Positions 32,439 to 44,886 of a stretch of 64,000 bases of DNA are shown one piece after another. The stretch lies in the NCBI GenBank assembly GCA_025558075.1, contig JAHLKF010000003.1, positions 186,001-250,000 on the forward strand, given 5' to 3'. The stretch's first letter is position 1; the number at the start of each line of letters is the position of its first letter. The position numbers and the translations under genes are program-made. The notes under the pieces were generated by a model. The model had not been told where the DNA came from. It saw nothing but the letters and a program-made list of their open reading frames with translations, and made no database searches. This DNA is from Gaertneriomyces semiglobifer. Its lineage: Eukaryota > Chytridiomycota > Chytridiomycetes > Spizellomycetales > Spizellomycetaceae.

Positions 32439-35252
32439 ATGGCGTTCGTCAACAGTCTCATCAGCATGGCACAGGAACGCCAACGGGATCTTCATCACAA
32501 GCTCAGCTCAAGCACGTTTGGTGCCTTCACAGACTCTTCCAGCTATGGCACCAGCCCTCCAAAAGCTCCACCAGCAACTCCAGCGGGACTGGCAAAGGCA
32601 TCTTCCAACATGAACTTTAACCCGATACCTACCTCTCCTGGGAGATGCTCAAAGCTAAAGATCAACGTCCTGCTGGATTCCACCATTTATGCCGCCGGCG
32701 GCAACTTGCACGGCCGACTGGAGGTCGTTTCCTCAAGCAACCGCAGTCTTAAACTGGGAGAAATTGCGGTAGAGCTGAATGGATTTGAAGGTGAGTTGGG
32801 AATATGCTATAACACGTGTTGGAACCCAAGCATTAACCAAACGATGTCGAAACAGAGGTTGCCGACAAGGATTACGGCAGAAGTCAATCTTTTCTCTCAG
32901 CGCGTATTGTATTTCAGGGCGAGCGTACTCCGCCATCCAATGCCGTTAGAGGCCCTTCGGAGAATGGATATTGGCAAGCGAACAAAGGCAAAACCACCTT
33001 TCCATTTGCTTTCCGTCTACCCGACGATGCTCCCAGTTCGTACGCCTTTCAGTCAATTTCGAGCCTGCGATATGTCGTGACAGGGTAGGATCATGTTTCC
33101 ATCCTGTCTCATTTGTTTATTCCCACTGAAATGCCTTCTTACCGTTTTAGCGTGGTGCAATATCAAATGAACGGCAAGAACGACAGCTTGTTCAGGTCAA
33201 AAGAAGCTTTCGTCGTCGAAAACTGGAAAACCAATCGCCGCGATGTCACCGACGATCCGGTGCGCGCTCGAAATCATCGGAAGGTGTGGTTTGGAGGAGC
33301 CGGAGAGGTTCACATTGAGGGTACAGTGCAGAAATCCTTCTTTTGTTCAGGAAGTGATGTGTATGTCCAGTTACGAGTTCGCAATGACTCGAGACGGCGT
33401 GTAAGTAAACAGCAAGCCTGTACCACTCCTGTTACCTTCCATGGCAAGCTATTTACTCACTTTGGATGCAGGTACAAGGCATTAAGCTTGCGCTTGCCCG
33501 ACGTTTGTTGATGTTGCGAGAAGGAGCTGGTGACTCGTCCAACGATTTCAAAATCGTGACTGAGACGGTTTCGGAGACCAGTTTCAAGGAGAAAGACTTC
33601 ATCTTTGATCCTGGAGAAGAGAGATCCAATATCTTGAACATTCATATTCCGCGATTCATTCGCACCGTCCGCAACACGGCCCTCGCAGAAGTGTCGTGCC
33701 GGATAGTCATTTCGCTCAGTTTGGGGGCTTTGAACAAGCCTCTGGCCATTGAGTTGCCTATCAACGTCTGTCATTCCGCTTCCCTCTTACCACCTCCAAC
33801 ATTGAACACACTCGAGAACCTTCATCCACAACATTACAACGTGATATCTGATGACCCTGACGTTGATACCCCTCCGCGGAGTACTCGCAAGCGTGAGAAA
33901 AACTGGAAGGCAACACTACGTGCACGATCGGCCTCGCCTCCGCGAACAGTACGAGCCAGTAATCTGTTGTCGCCTCCGACTCCAAAAGGACGACCTTTGC
34001 CCTGGTCGGATGATGAAGGAGACGTGGAAGAGTTTGTTGCCAAGCGGAAGATGCAAACAGGAAAGTCAGGCTATCTTTCTCCGGCGGGCCCTTCACCAGC
34101 TGCAGGAACACTGTTGCGCGATCTCCCTCCCAACTCACCAGCCACGGCTACTTTGCGCGGCATTCCCACCAAAGGCAACATTGTGAAATCACCTCCGATT
34201 GGTAAGCTGGATGCTTGGTTAGACTGCTTGAGTGGCCTTACTTACTTTACCTGTAGGCCCAGCTGCCCCGGTATCATATGTGGCCGCTGCTGAGCGTAGC
34301 AAGTACATCTCACGAACCTCGATCTTCTTGGATGTGCCAACAAGCCCAAATCAAGAGACTATTACCCCAACATCTCCGCAAAACTGGGGAGCGCAAAGTC
34401 CAAGCGCCCTGGATCCGCTCAAATTGCCAAGCCCAGTGCTCACTGGAACACGTCGACCCAGTTCACCTGCGGTCTTCAAGCTCGCAAAGTCAGGGTTTTA
34501 CGATCCACCACCGCCATCATCTCGCCACAGTAGCCCATTAGCAAGCCCTTTGAGTTCCTCTCCGACTTACAGCCCGCCGATGAGGCAAACGCGACCCCTT
34601 CCAAACATTCCGCCCACCGATGATCACGTCCCAATTCAATACCGCACTGCGTCCCCGCCTTTGAAGCCTCGTCCTGCCAATTACGTGCCACTAGTAAATC
34701 GAGAAAACAAACCACTACCCGACCCGCGACGTCCAATTTTGTCTGACGGTGGCAAGCTTGATTTACCGCCACCCAAAGCTAATAGAGCATCGGCAAGGTT
34801 TTCGGCTGCATCGCATATCTCCGCGATTGAAAGCTTGGAGAACAACTTTTTGGATGTGGATTTCGATTTTGGTTCAGGTTTCATGGGAGGTAAGGATGAT
34901 AAGGGGTTAAGGCTGTAAGCTCAACTTCCTGGCTAGTATTCTGACTTCATTCGCTAGACGGTGCCCTCCAATTTCCAAATAGCGGTGGTGATGCAGGAAA
35001 ATCAAAGACGGGGCTGAAGCACCGTGGTGCTTCAAAGGAAAATCTTCGGCCAGGACTCTCCCCTTCACAGCCGATATCTATGGCAAAACCGGGCTTAGCG
35101 CCGAATTTGACGAGTACCATATCTCCCAAAGGCATGTCACCACGACTTTCAGAATGTAAGTGTACTTCCTGTCAGAAGATCTGGGCCCGCTTTAACGTTT
35201 GCGGTTTTTAACAGATCTCGCCAAATACTCTCAAGCGAGTGGGTTGCGGTGA
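32439..35252 (+). CDS. Alpha-arrestin (arrestin-related trafficking adaptor)
   Basis: Seven exons: 32439-32790, 32856-33084, 33151-33400, 33472-34201, 34257-34889, 34958-35155 and 35215-35252; 809 aa. The N-terminal half has an arrestin fold: LKINVLLDSTIYAAGGNLHG, then LGEIAVELNGFE (arrestin_N), TTFPFAFRLPDDAPSSY, VVQYQMNG and LALARRLLMLREG (arrestin_C). The C-terminal about 400 residues are Ser/Pro-rich and disordered (PPPPSSRHSSPLASPLSSSP). Alpha-arrestins bring ubiquitin ligases to membrane transporters for endocytosis. I see no clear PPxY motif, so partner recruitment may differ. The last exon encodes only 12 residues. Confidence 0.85.
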
Positions 35253-35599
35253 TACGTTTCATTATGGTACATTACTTGCCATTGCAATTAGTAGCAATTT
35301 CTCACGCAATTCCCAAAGACGTGCTTCGATAGGTTAATGCGGAACAAATACATTAATATTGGTCTATGAGTTATCCAGACACAAGAGTTAACATATCTAA
35401 TATCGCCTGCAACTCTATGACAAATCCCGCACTGTGAATGAACTCTCCGGCAGTCCATATGGAGTAATTGAAGGTAAACAGTTCAAATCAGGTGGGAATG
35501 GCAATGTAAGTTGCCCTATCCTTCTCCACTGGCTGCGGGCGTACCATCCATCTCATAGGAATTCCTCCATTTGATCAGTTTTTAGAGGGCAGAGGACCC
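35253..35599. other. Intergenic, convergent arrestin / PFN4
   Basis: 347 bases between convergent stop codons; AT-rich 3' flanks, nothing else seen. Confidence 0.5.
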
Positions 35600-35986
35600 T
35601 CATTTATTCTTCTTCCGCAGATACTCTGCCAATTTTTCTACGGCTTCAGCACATATGCTTGCAAACATCTTGGCGTTGTAAGTTCCCAAAATGTAATACT
35701 GACTCGTCTTGGCAATGACCACCCCACATCTATCGTCATTTTTTGCATAGACGGCGACTTGATCTGCTCTGATCACACGAAAATCTTGGTCCAGTACTGT
35801 TAAGCCGGGGTCCAGGGTCCGTACTTCCCTCGGGTTTGCGAAAGCATTTTGAATTTGACCCCATTCCTGAGAGGACATCCAGAATTTTTGAGACTTTGCT
35901 TTTACTGCCCCATCTTTGATGCGAATGATTGCTGCCTGATCGACATGTTTCGTAGCAAGCAAGGCTTCGTCAATGAACGAGTTCAT
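35600..35986 (-). CDS. PFN4: Profilin-4-like protein
   Basis: Single exon, 128 aa, the size of profilins. The sequence follows profilin-4 more than classical actin profilin: LLATKHVDQAAIIRIKDG at the start, IRADQVAVYAKND in the middle, GVVIAKTSQYYILGTY, and a FASICAEAVEKLAEYLRKK end. Profilin-4 occurs mainly in organisms with motile cilia and is testis-enriched in mammals; it binds lipid and has weak or no actin binding. In this window it lies about 2.3 kb from the dynein-arm assembly gene DNAAF1. A role in zoospore flagellum or basal-body biology is an inference. Confidence 0.88.
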   Translation of the reverse strand: MNSFIDEALLATKHVDQAAIIRIKDGAVKAKSQKFWMSSQEWGQIQNAFANPREVRTLDPGLTVLDQDFRVIRADQVAVYAKNDDRCGVVIAKTSQYYILGTYNAKMFASICAEAVEKLAEYLRKKNK

Positions 35987-36686
35987 CAGTTAGTGCTTGC
36001 GACTCGATGCGCGGAGAAAGCCCAACGCGTAATTGTCCATGTTCAAGCGCTAATCAAGATCAAGTGCTGACGTTTTATTTAATCGGTTCGCTACGAAGAC
36101 GTGAGAACGCGGAGGGGTTGAACTACGCAGCCTGAGGAAGATGGGCTATCATATCATAGGATGAAGTGGATATTGGAGCAATTAAGCCATCGTCTCCCTA
36201 GAACGATGCTTCATGGGATAATTCTACGCTCTCCGCGGACGAAGTACGAGACCTAGTGCAGCGATTGGGTTCGTTCGCTTGACGCCCGGTACTTTCCAAG
36301 CTCGAGTAGCCTTCCAGCGTTTGTATGGTTGGCCAGCTCGAAACACTCGACACACGCACTCGCCCAGGTTCCACTATTTTTGACTTCCATCCGCGAAGCT
36401 GTGTGAATTCGACGTGGGGTGAACACCCTTCTACTGGTTGTCGCGCGTTTCCTTCAGCTCAAACCAATATAAGGTGTCTCCTGACGCATCCAACACAGAT
36501 GGTGAACACATCAGCTTGGCAGGAGGCTCAGGCGCTGTAATGCTGTATTAGCAAGTAGCAGCTTTTGGTAGCGCCTTCGCCTGGGTTGCTCGCCCCATCC
36601 ATTGAGTAACGTGTGCGAATTTCCGTAACGAATATAAATTACAAGAGAAAGGCCAATTTCTCTGACTTCATGGCTCGGCAGGAATC
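35987..36686. other. Intergenic between PFN4 and IMP4
   Basis: 700 bases, with no gene recognised; both neighbours are on the minus strand, so this is the PFN4 promoter and the IMP4 3' flank. A plus-strand 71-codon frame at 36325 has no motif. Confidence 0.5.
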
Positions 36687-37953
36687 TTACATAAAGTCCC
36701 GTTTCTTGGCTGTGCGTTGGTATGGTCGGAAGACCCATTCTGTATCCGCCTCTGTCAGCTCCACCGTTCCCAGCTTGATCTCATATACTGAAGGAAAAGG
36801 AATGAGATATTTTCACCATTGGCAACCAACAGATGTAACTTACATCTCATCTCGAACCGCGGGCCAACCTCTGCCAGCTGCACCTCGTTTCCAACCTTGT
36901 AGTACACATGATGCCTAGTAAACCAAATTAAGTACGCGGGAGACCACAATCTCCGCCATTGCGATAAACGTACCTAAATGAGATGAAATCGCTGTCATTT
37001 GAAAATGTCATTACTCGTTTGCTGTCTTCTTTCGGCACCGGGAACAGATATTTTAGAACGTTTTGCACCTAAGAGCTGGTTAGGACGGGCTTTCAGGGTG
37101 CAGACGACACGATGATACATACTCGGTTACCAAGATTTGAGTTGAAATTGTGGAAGATAAGGTGAGGGTATTGTTCAGACACCGTGCCGCGGTCCGGGAT
37201 GTCATGCCGCAAAACAACATTGTGGAGCGTGAAGTACGCTGTTGGGCCGTACGGGAAATGGCACACAACCATTCCATCTAAACAATGCCAATTAAGTCCA
37301 AATTCAGGGGAAACTAGGACAGCCATGTTTCACAAGCGTACCAGGTTGACCGCGGTGTTCGTGCAGAATGACAAGGTCTGTTGCTTCGTTGTTGCGGCAA
37401 GCCTCTACAATGTCCTTTAAAACGTAGTTACCACGGTTCACTCGTTGCGAATTGGGCAGCATCAGCCGTATTTCCTAACAATTGAGGGTAAGATAGTAGA
37501 ACAAGATTGCACGGGCAGAGCCAAGTACAAACTTTTGCGAACTGCTGCAGGCGGCTGCTGGGATCTCTGGATGTTGTGACAAGGATCTTCGGATCGTGCA
37601 CACCCGCTTGGGCGTATTCATCATCAATATGTGTGGTTGGGACTATAGTCCAAACACTGGGTGAGATTGTCATACGAGTTACGCTATGTGCCTGGAAATA
37701 CCATACCATTCTGATTCTCATCAAAGTGAAGCTCTTTTTGCAATGCATGTGCCTCTTTCCGCAGGTCACCAGGAATCGGCTTACCAGCTGTACAATAGTC
37801 AATACGCATAGTCAGTAGTGTGCGCAAGTTATTTCACATACATTCTATTGCTTCTCGCAACTGCTGCTTGCGCTCATATATTTGACGGTCTTTCGTCTCA
37901 AGCGCCTTTCGGTACAAATATTCCCGGCGAAGGCGGGTTTGGCGACGAATCAT
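36687..37953 (-). CDS. IMP4: Imp4, U3 snoRNP Brix-domain protein
   Basis: Eight exons: 37953-37842, 37787-37707, 37642-37533, 37474-37342, 37277-37123, 37068-36974, 36914-36844 and 36787-36687; 285 aa (yeast 290). A nucleolar component of the small-subunit processome that helps pair U3 snoRNA with pre-rRNA. Family blocks in order: [114 protein letters not shown] and [13 protein letters not shown]. Phase is kept at all seven junctions. It is divergent from DNAAF1. Confidence 0.97.
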
Positions 37954-38270
37954 GTTGCCGTTACGCAGAAAATCAGATGTGGTTCGTCCGGATAGGTAGC
38001 AGCAGGTTTGAACGTCGCAAAAGGAAATGTAATGACGAGAGGGTTGTTCGGGGTGACTCGTTCAGACAGAGCAGGCCAAAGTCGCAGTACAGGTAAGACA
38101 AAAGCGTTCACCAGGAGACACAAAGGGAGACAACGACGTGACGGCAGCAGGCGTTCCGCAGTGGGAGTTGTTGGGTTGTATTAGAAGTTCACGGTTTTCT
38201 CAAAACATGCTCAAAATCGCTGCATTTCGTCCAAACAAAAAATACTTCAGACTTTTACGTTATCGATAGA
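37954..38270. promoter_or_regulatory. Bidirectional promoter IMP4 / DNAAF1
   Basis: 317 bases between divergent start codons. No coding feature or repeat of note; it drives a housekeeping gene on one side and a cilium gene on the other. Confidence 0.5.
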
Positions 38271-40493
38271 ATGGCGGAGAACACGTCAGTTTCCCAACGC
38301 GTCGTCGCTGGTTCTTTCAAAAAAGCTTCAATTCAAAGCAGACTGCGAGGAACCATCCCAGGATTATTACTACTTTCAAAAGCGTATGCGCCAATGTTGA
38401 CTGCAACAGAAAGTCAAGGAGCTACTCAGGAGTGGCCGTTGCGGCCTCGCCCGTTTGGCCGGAATGCGAAAGAAGTCGATGAGAAAGGGTGGGCACTGAG
38501 GTTGTTCAAATATTGGCTATCGGTAGTTTTCTTATTCCATTCGTGATGGCGCTTAGCAACACTTTGATGACTGTCAAGTACATTCAACAACTATGCCGAG
38601 AACAAAAGTTGTACTCGACGCCTGAACTGAATGACAAGCTTTACCTGCATTACAAAGGTAGGATGGCGGCCAAAAATCAGAATCTTCGATTGGTTTCATA
38701 ACCTTTGGAAATAGGTTTTGCCAAGATTGAAAATTTGGATTTGTACACCGGAGTCAAATCCTTATGGCTCGAGGGAAATGGTATTTCCACGATTGAGAAC
38801 CTCGAGAAGCTGTTGGAATTGCGCTGTTTATTTCTCGCTCAAAATTGCATCGACACCATTGAGCATTTGGAAGCGCTTCAAGAGCTGGATACTTTGAGCC
38901 TGAACAACAATTTGATCAGACGAATTGATAACCTCTCGTGCTTGCCGAAGCTTAAGACGCTGCAGTTGACGCACAACTTTTTGAAAACATGCGATGATGT
39001 CGCACATCTGGCAGACTGCCCGTCCATTACCATACTGGATTTATCACACAATAAGATTGAAGACGCTGATATTCTCAATGTACTGGAACGAATGCCAAAT
39101 TTGGTGAGAACTTTGTAGAGCGAATTTCCCCTCTCAACTAAAGAGCTCATTCATCGCGTCGTGCGCAGGCCGTTCTTAATCTTATGTCCAACCCAGTGAC
39201 GTCCAAAATTCCCAACTATCGTAGAACACTTATTTCAAGGATCAAGAGTCTCACGTACCTTGATGACAGACCTGTCTTCGACAATGAAAGGCTTGCAGTT
39301 GAGGCCTGGTAGGGATCAACATTATCGCCGTCGCCGTTCAGGCGGATCAACTAATTACATGACATTCTTGGTAAAGGGCACGCGGAGGTGTGCAAGCAGA
39401 GAGAGCAGAGCGTCAACGGCAAAGAAATGCAGAACATGAGGAACATGAGAGGAGCTTTCGCGGTATGCATGCATTGAGTTCCATTTCGATTTCCACGGGC
39501 CTCACCGTCCTATTTGGTGTAGGACTGTTGGAATTGCAGGAAAATGCCAGGCGACGCCGGCGGGAGCGTGGAGAGGTGGAAGAAGAGGCGGTGTACTCGG
39601 AAGAATTGGAAGGCTTGCGCCATGAAATGCTTGAGAAGATAAACACGACGGATGAATCCCAAATTTCGCCGGTGTCCCTAAGTGATTCTCAAGAGGATGT
39701 TAATCAAGAGCATATTGATGTAGCTTTGGATGCACCCATTCGGTCCTTCCGAGAAATGACGACATCCGGCCATCGAATTGTTGCGGAGGATCATGCGGGC
39801 AACGTCGATGCAGCACAGATCACTAACACCTTTGACGACTGCGAAATCCCGGATTTGGAAAATGCGGCGGATGAGCTGCAACCGCGTGAGAATACCGCTG
39901 GGCAGTATGGCTGGGCTACAACCAGAGACAAGCTTGCGGCAAAGACCGGCTTTGCTCGAGTGGAGGAAATAGGCGACAGTCTCCCGCCGACTGACAATGG
40001 TGCTGAGTGCGACGACCATCGCGCCACCAGCACTGGTAACGCAATACTTGAAAGCGACGAGGGCGCGTCTAAGCCAGCGCAGCGGCCCTCAGGCAACTAT
40101 AGGATGCGCATTGAAGAGATCAACGACGAGGACAAGGATACTACTGTTGACTCTTTACCGAAGCTGCCTGATTCTGTGCTGTCAGATCACCTAAGCGAGC
40201 GCAAGAGCTCCCGAACGCCGACAATGGACAATACCCTATTAGCTTTTGATCAAGCAGCGACGTCGAATGTTGAACTGGTAATCCCTGCACCCAGCGGGCA
40301 CTCTGTTCCGAAAGGACGCGTCCTTGCTTCACGAAAGTTGATCGAAGAAGTAAACGCAACGCTGGATGATCCCTTGTCGAATGCGATGTCAACGGATCTG
40401 GATTCAATGGTGGAGATGGAAATTGATCAAATAACTGATGAATCAGGGCATCCTCCTGCTGCACCAGGGGGCATCCGCCCAGCTTGGATATAA
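38271..40493 (+). CDS. DNAAF1: Dynein axonemal assembly factor 1 (LRRC50/ODA7)
   Basis: Six exons: 38271-38488, 38557-38657, 38715-39103, 39169-39308, 39377-39462 and 39523-40493; 634 aa. A cytoplasmic factor that preassembles axonemal dynein arms. After a variable N-terminus come [20 protein letters not shown] and [18 protein letters not shown], then about six leucine-rich repeats ([74 protein letters not shown]). The LRR cap ([20 protein letters not shown]) and the [13 protein letters not shown] segment follow. The rest is acidic and disordered. The intron 39463-39522 is 60 nt and free of stops, so its retention would keep the frame. Presence implies motile flagella with dynein arms. Confidence 0.95.
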
Positions 40494-40586
40494 CGTTGTT
40501 CAGACAGTCTCGTAGCAGAGAATAAATTAATCAGCATATGGCTCTATCTAATGTGTGAATATGTACAACGATGGGACTAGGGCAAA

Positions 40587-43500
40587 TCAAGCCGCCAAGA
40601 AGTGGCTGAGGCTCTCCACTCTTTCCATTAGCAAGTCCTTTTCAAGTGTAGCCATATCAGTTTGGCTGAGAGCGGCCTTGACAATACCATGTATGCGGCG
40701 GCATAAATCCAGACACCTCGCGTCTGTACGAATGAACCGTCTCAATGTTTCATCACCGGAAATCAAACGCACAAAAGTTCGGGTGTTGGTTGACAGATCC
40801 GCACACGGTGCCGAAATCCGAGCTAACAATGTTTGGAGAGTACCCTCAGTGATAAATCGGAACGCCAACATGAGTTGAACACAAAGCTCTTCGCATCGCT
40901 ATTGAATTGCGGGCATAAGCGCGCGTCCGCTGCAGGCAATTTGACACTACACTCACCATTAAATAGCTAGAGTTGTCAATGCCAAGCTCCACAATTCCGA
41001 GTACACACGAGGATAAAGCGGCGGACACCTCCGGTTCGGCAGTCAGCTTGTCGGACGCTACCTCACGCCATGCCACCAGCGCCGAAGCAACCCCATAGAA
41101 AGCATCGATGGGCAGCACACTCATTCTCAATATGGAACCGTATAAGGAAAATGCAAGCGAGAGATGAGCTGGTTGGCGAGCTAGGCAGGTGAGCATGCAC
41201 GTAACCACCGCTACTCGACGGGACCAGTATTGTCCGACAGGCACAGTGCCTGACGAAACTCGATATCGCAATAAATCGTCCACAGACAGTATGGTGTGAG
41301 GAACCATGGTACTTCGGTGAGCCTGCAGTGCCGTGAGCTCTGAAGACGTGACTCCCACGGCACCTACTGTCACCATAAAACTGGTAAATGCTTCCTCTGA
41401 CAGTCCGAGCCCATTATATCTTTGCCGGTCCAGAATTATCTGCAGAGCATAACAAACTGTGTCCACATGCATCGTGGGATGACAAAGGCATGTCGCCAGT
41501 CCGCGCACCAACTTTTCCGACCACTGTGGAAGGTAGAACAGCATGGAAAGTGCATTCCTTTGTGTCGTAGACCCTAGAGTAATAAAAGGCCCAAAGAAAG
41601 AACCCTTGCTCGTAAGAGTGTGGAAGAATGGGGACAGCGATGCGTCCAATCCAGATAAGAACTTGAGGTCATTATGGATCGCACATGCATTGACCCTCAA
41701 CGCATACGACAATATAGAAATGATATCCTCAGTGTATTCCAGGTCTGTCGTCTTCAACTGCCACAATTTTTTTGGAAGAGATAGCAACCAACGACAAGCG
41801 GATCGGCGATTGGTTTCATTGCGAGTGGCGGAAAATGTCCCACGGTATCGACTTTGATCCTGACACTTCAAGATCTCGGCTATGAATGCACAGGCACTTT
41901 TTGAAATCGCAGGGTTGGCGATTGTGCTCATTGAGTCGACAAAGGCGCCGAAGAGTTGCGAGCTTCGCTCAGCATCGAAGCTATTCAGAAACGCCCACAC
42001 GACAGGATAGATGGCTTGAATCTGTCCGGCATTCAGATCGGAAATTTTCACATGCTGTGAGTCGCCCGCGGAAGCGCCGTTGCGGCTGCTGCCCTTGAAA
42101 ATATTCTCAATGTACTCCAGCATAAGGTCCCGCCAACTAACCGTTGACGACGTATCATCTTCCCCAGCAAGCAAAAATTGTGATAGTAGCTCGCAGAAGA
42201 GAATGTTCATGTCTTGTAATACAATATCAACCTGCTTGTCCTTCATTGCGAAGTTTCCGCTTCCGAAAGGGAAGTGCACCAGCAAATGTTTATTGATCGT
42301 TTTTAACCAGCTCCGCACCCAACCATTCTCCATCTCCGTAAGTCGGTTCTCCACCAGCAGTATTCTCCACAATAAGCTCATCGATTTCAATACAATATGT
42401 AGCAGAGAGAGATTCGGAGACATCGTAATGCGGCCAGCAGTGAAAACATTAGCTGAGCCTTCCAACCATAAATCGATCAAGACAGGCATGAGCGTATCCA
42501 CCAAGGACGTAAGATTTTTGACGTTGGTGAAGTCCGAAGCTCTAACACCATTTTCAGGCATCACTGCAGCGCCGTTTGGAATCTCCATTCTCAAACGGCC
42601 CTGATCCTTTGATTGCGTGGGAGCCGCAGTTTCAGCGGATCTGAAAACGGAACTCAGGGTTGCTGAAGAAGTGTCCGCGTCCAAAGAAAATCGACCTATC
42701 AAGAGCCGCCCAGAGTCTCCCGAATCTTTCCACGACAACGATGATTCCTCATCACACTTATCGCCACTAGGCCGTAAGGTACCATAACCGCGGAAAAACC
42801 ACCATTTGTCATCACCAATGCCCAACAAACGAACCAAATATGTATGCAAGCTTTCAAGAACTTCTCCTCGTGATTTAGCACTGCCCATCCGACTTGTCGG
42901 GTTCACTACAAGTGCAGCACCAGTTCCTGAGCTCAGTGGACCCTTTGATTCTCGATGGGATGTCATCATGCCCAAGTAATTGGGAATAATCTTATCGGCA
43001 TACGCAATGACCAGATCCGGATATCGGACTTGCCAAAGGTTTAAAAACCTCAAGCCATCCAAGCGAACATCTTCCGATATGTGGGTCATGGCTGAGCACG
43101 TGTAAGCGATTGCCAACGACATGAATGGCCGCACATGATCCTCGGACAATGTTGGACAGACGTCTTCTAACAGTAAAAGTGCTACCTTGCGAACTCCACC
43201 ATCGTCATCTATGGTGAGCTTACAGACACTCTCAAAGAACGCGCTAAGTTGGGCACTCAAAGCATCCGGATGTCGACCGAACAAGTCCCTCAAGCCGATG
43301 ACAGCATCCTTTCGTACTTGTGCACTATAATGACGTAGGTGGACCAGTAGATCTTTCAAGCCCTGATTTTTACTGTTGACAGCCTCTCCATTATTCTTGT
43401 TCTCAGAGATACTTTGTGATGGAACAACAATAGCTGAACAAAACCAGAATGTTTAGGACGCTGCGTACCCAACTCGTCCGATACACACTGCGGCTGGACA

Positions 43501-43707
43501 GTACCATGAGACTTGAAGGATGTTTCTGTATGATTTTCAGCAGCAGGCTTTTTTTTGCCTACTTTGAGCTTGGCTTTCTTTTGATAGTCAAAACCAATGC
43601 CGTCAGCCCAATGAAACACGTACGAACGGAAAAGTGATGCTGCGCCTATGCCGTACCTTGCTGTCCTCCGACTTTATCTTCTTCTTTCTCGTCGCCTTAG
43701 GCATCGT
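40587..43707 (-). CDS. IPI1: Ipi1/TEX10, Rix1-complex pre-60S factor
   Basis: Exons 43707-43657, 43577-43505, 43433-40957 and 40898-40587; 970 aa, TEX10-sized and much longer than yeast Ipi1. A nuclear HEAT-repeat protein of the Rix1 complex, needed for ITS2 processing and 60S export. The conserved start MPKATRKKKKIKSEDSK is followed by KAKLKVGKKKP and TETSFKSHAIVVPSQSIS, then LLVHLRHYSAQVRKDAVIGL. It runs head to tail into helical repeats to the C-terminus. The second exon uses an AAAG acceptor. It converges on DNAAF1, with 93 bases between stop codons. Confidence 0.92.
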
Positions 43708-43975
43708 CTACAGTTCCTACTGCCGGTTTACGTGCCACTAACTTGTTTTTGAGGAATTGTCAGTTCTGAGGACAAAAGCAAACATTTTATTTCAGAATAC
43801 ATGACTGTGCCATGCATAAATTTCATAGTTGCAAATGTGCTGCAGCGTCGTGTTCGCGACGTTTAAACGCCGAAGGAAGGCGGGGTCCAGTTTTCTCGAC
43901 GATAGGATGGTGGTTGGTTGCGTTCGGATGATCGACGGGTTAGTGACGGCGCTGGGTTCGGTTCAGTAACACTGC

Positions 43976-44733
43976 ATGCGAAGGGGCATTTACTCCGGGA
44001 CAATGATTTGTGGACGGATGATACGATGGTCGGCTACGGTGGACGTAATGCGGATCCCAGCTAAGAACACACGTGGATCAAGACGGTCGTTTTTCTCTTT
44101 GCCTAAATTTCCGGATATCCTTTCCGATGCTCCTAGTTCACTGATGTCAAAGAAGTACACTGAGCGACGGCAACTCGGCTACTCGCCGGTTCAGATGTTC
44201 AACCTGGTGGCCGACATTGACAATTACCATCACTTCGTTCCGTGGTGCGCGAGCTCCACAGTATTCACATCACGGTATATAGACAATGAGTCAGAACCGC
44301 ACTTGAGATCGAGGACTATGTTAGCGGAACTTGGGGTCGGGTTTAAAGCTTTTAATGAGCGGTACACGAGTGAGGTAACATGTGTGCCGTACTCGACGGT
44401 CAAGGTACGCTCGTATATGCGTCTGATTTCACGGAGTTACGAGGCACTCACTCATGCTGTAATTAGGCCGTGGCTTCCAATTCTCAACTGTTCAAAATTC
44501 TCATCAATGAATGGCATTTCCTTCCGCATCCCGACAATCCCCGGATGAGTCTTGTCAACTTTCATATTGACTTCGAGTTCAAATCAATCATATATGCTCA
44601 GATGTCTACTGCCTTCTTTGAGCAAGTTAGTCAAGCAATGGTGGAGGCCTTTGAAAGGAGAGCCCGTCATGTATACGGATTACCAGCGGGAGTTAGCAAG
44701 TTGTTGATGGTCGACGGAAAAGCAGTGAGTTGA
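43976..44733 (+). CDS. COQ10: Coq10, mitochondrial coenzyme Q-binding START protein
   Basis: Exons 43976-44404 and 44467-44733; 231 aa. A mitochondrial inner-membrane lipid chaperone that binds ubiquinone and supports respiration. The N-terminal about 55 residues are basic and Ser/Arg-rich (presequence). The polyketide-cyclase/START domain shows YTERRQLGYSPVQMFNLVAD, DNYHHFVPWCASS, FKAFNERYTSEV, WHFLPHPDNP and VNFHIDFEFKS; the order and spacing match Coq10. It is divergent from IPI1 (268 bases). Confidence 0.94.
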
Positions 44734-44886
44734 TTGGGAGCTAGGTAGATCCATAGAACTAACGTTAGAGGCGTTGATTAGCACCATTATGCGATGCTCA
44801 AATATTTCACTTGGGTGTCAAGAGTAGAAACCTGTATGGCTAAAGTTGGGGATGTAATATATATACACAAGAGGCCTCGTTTCCCT

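Noticed and set aside
43605..43656. Alternative N-terminal reading of IPI1 that keeps GFDYQKK before KAKLKVGKKK
   Set aside because: It looks like the human TEX10 start, but has no ATG and no usable acceptor; the exon with MPKATRKKKK splices cleanly instead.
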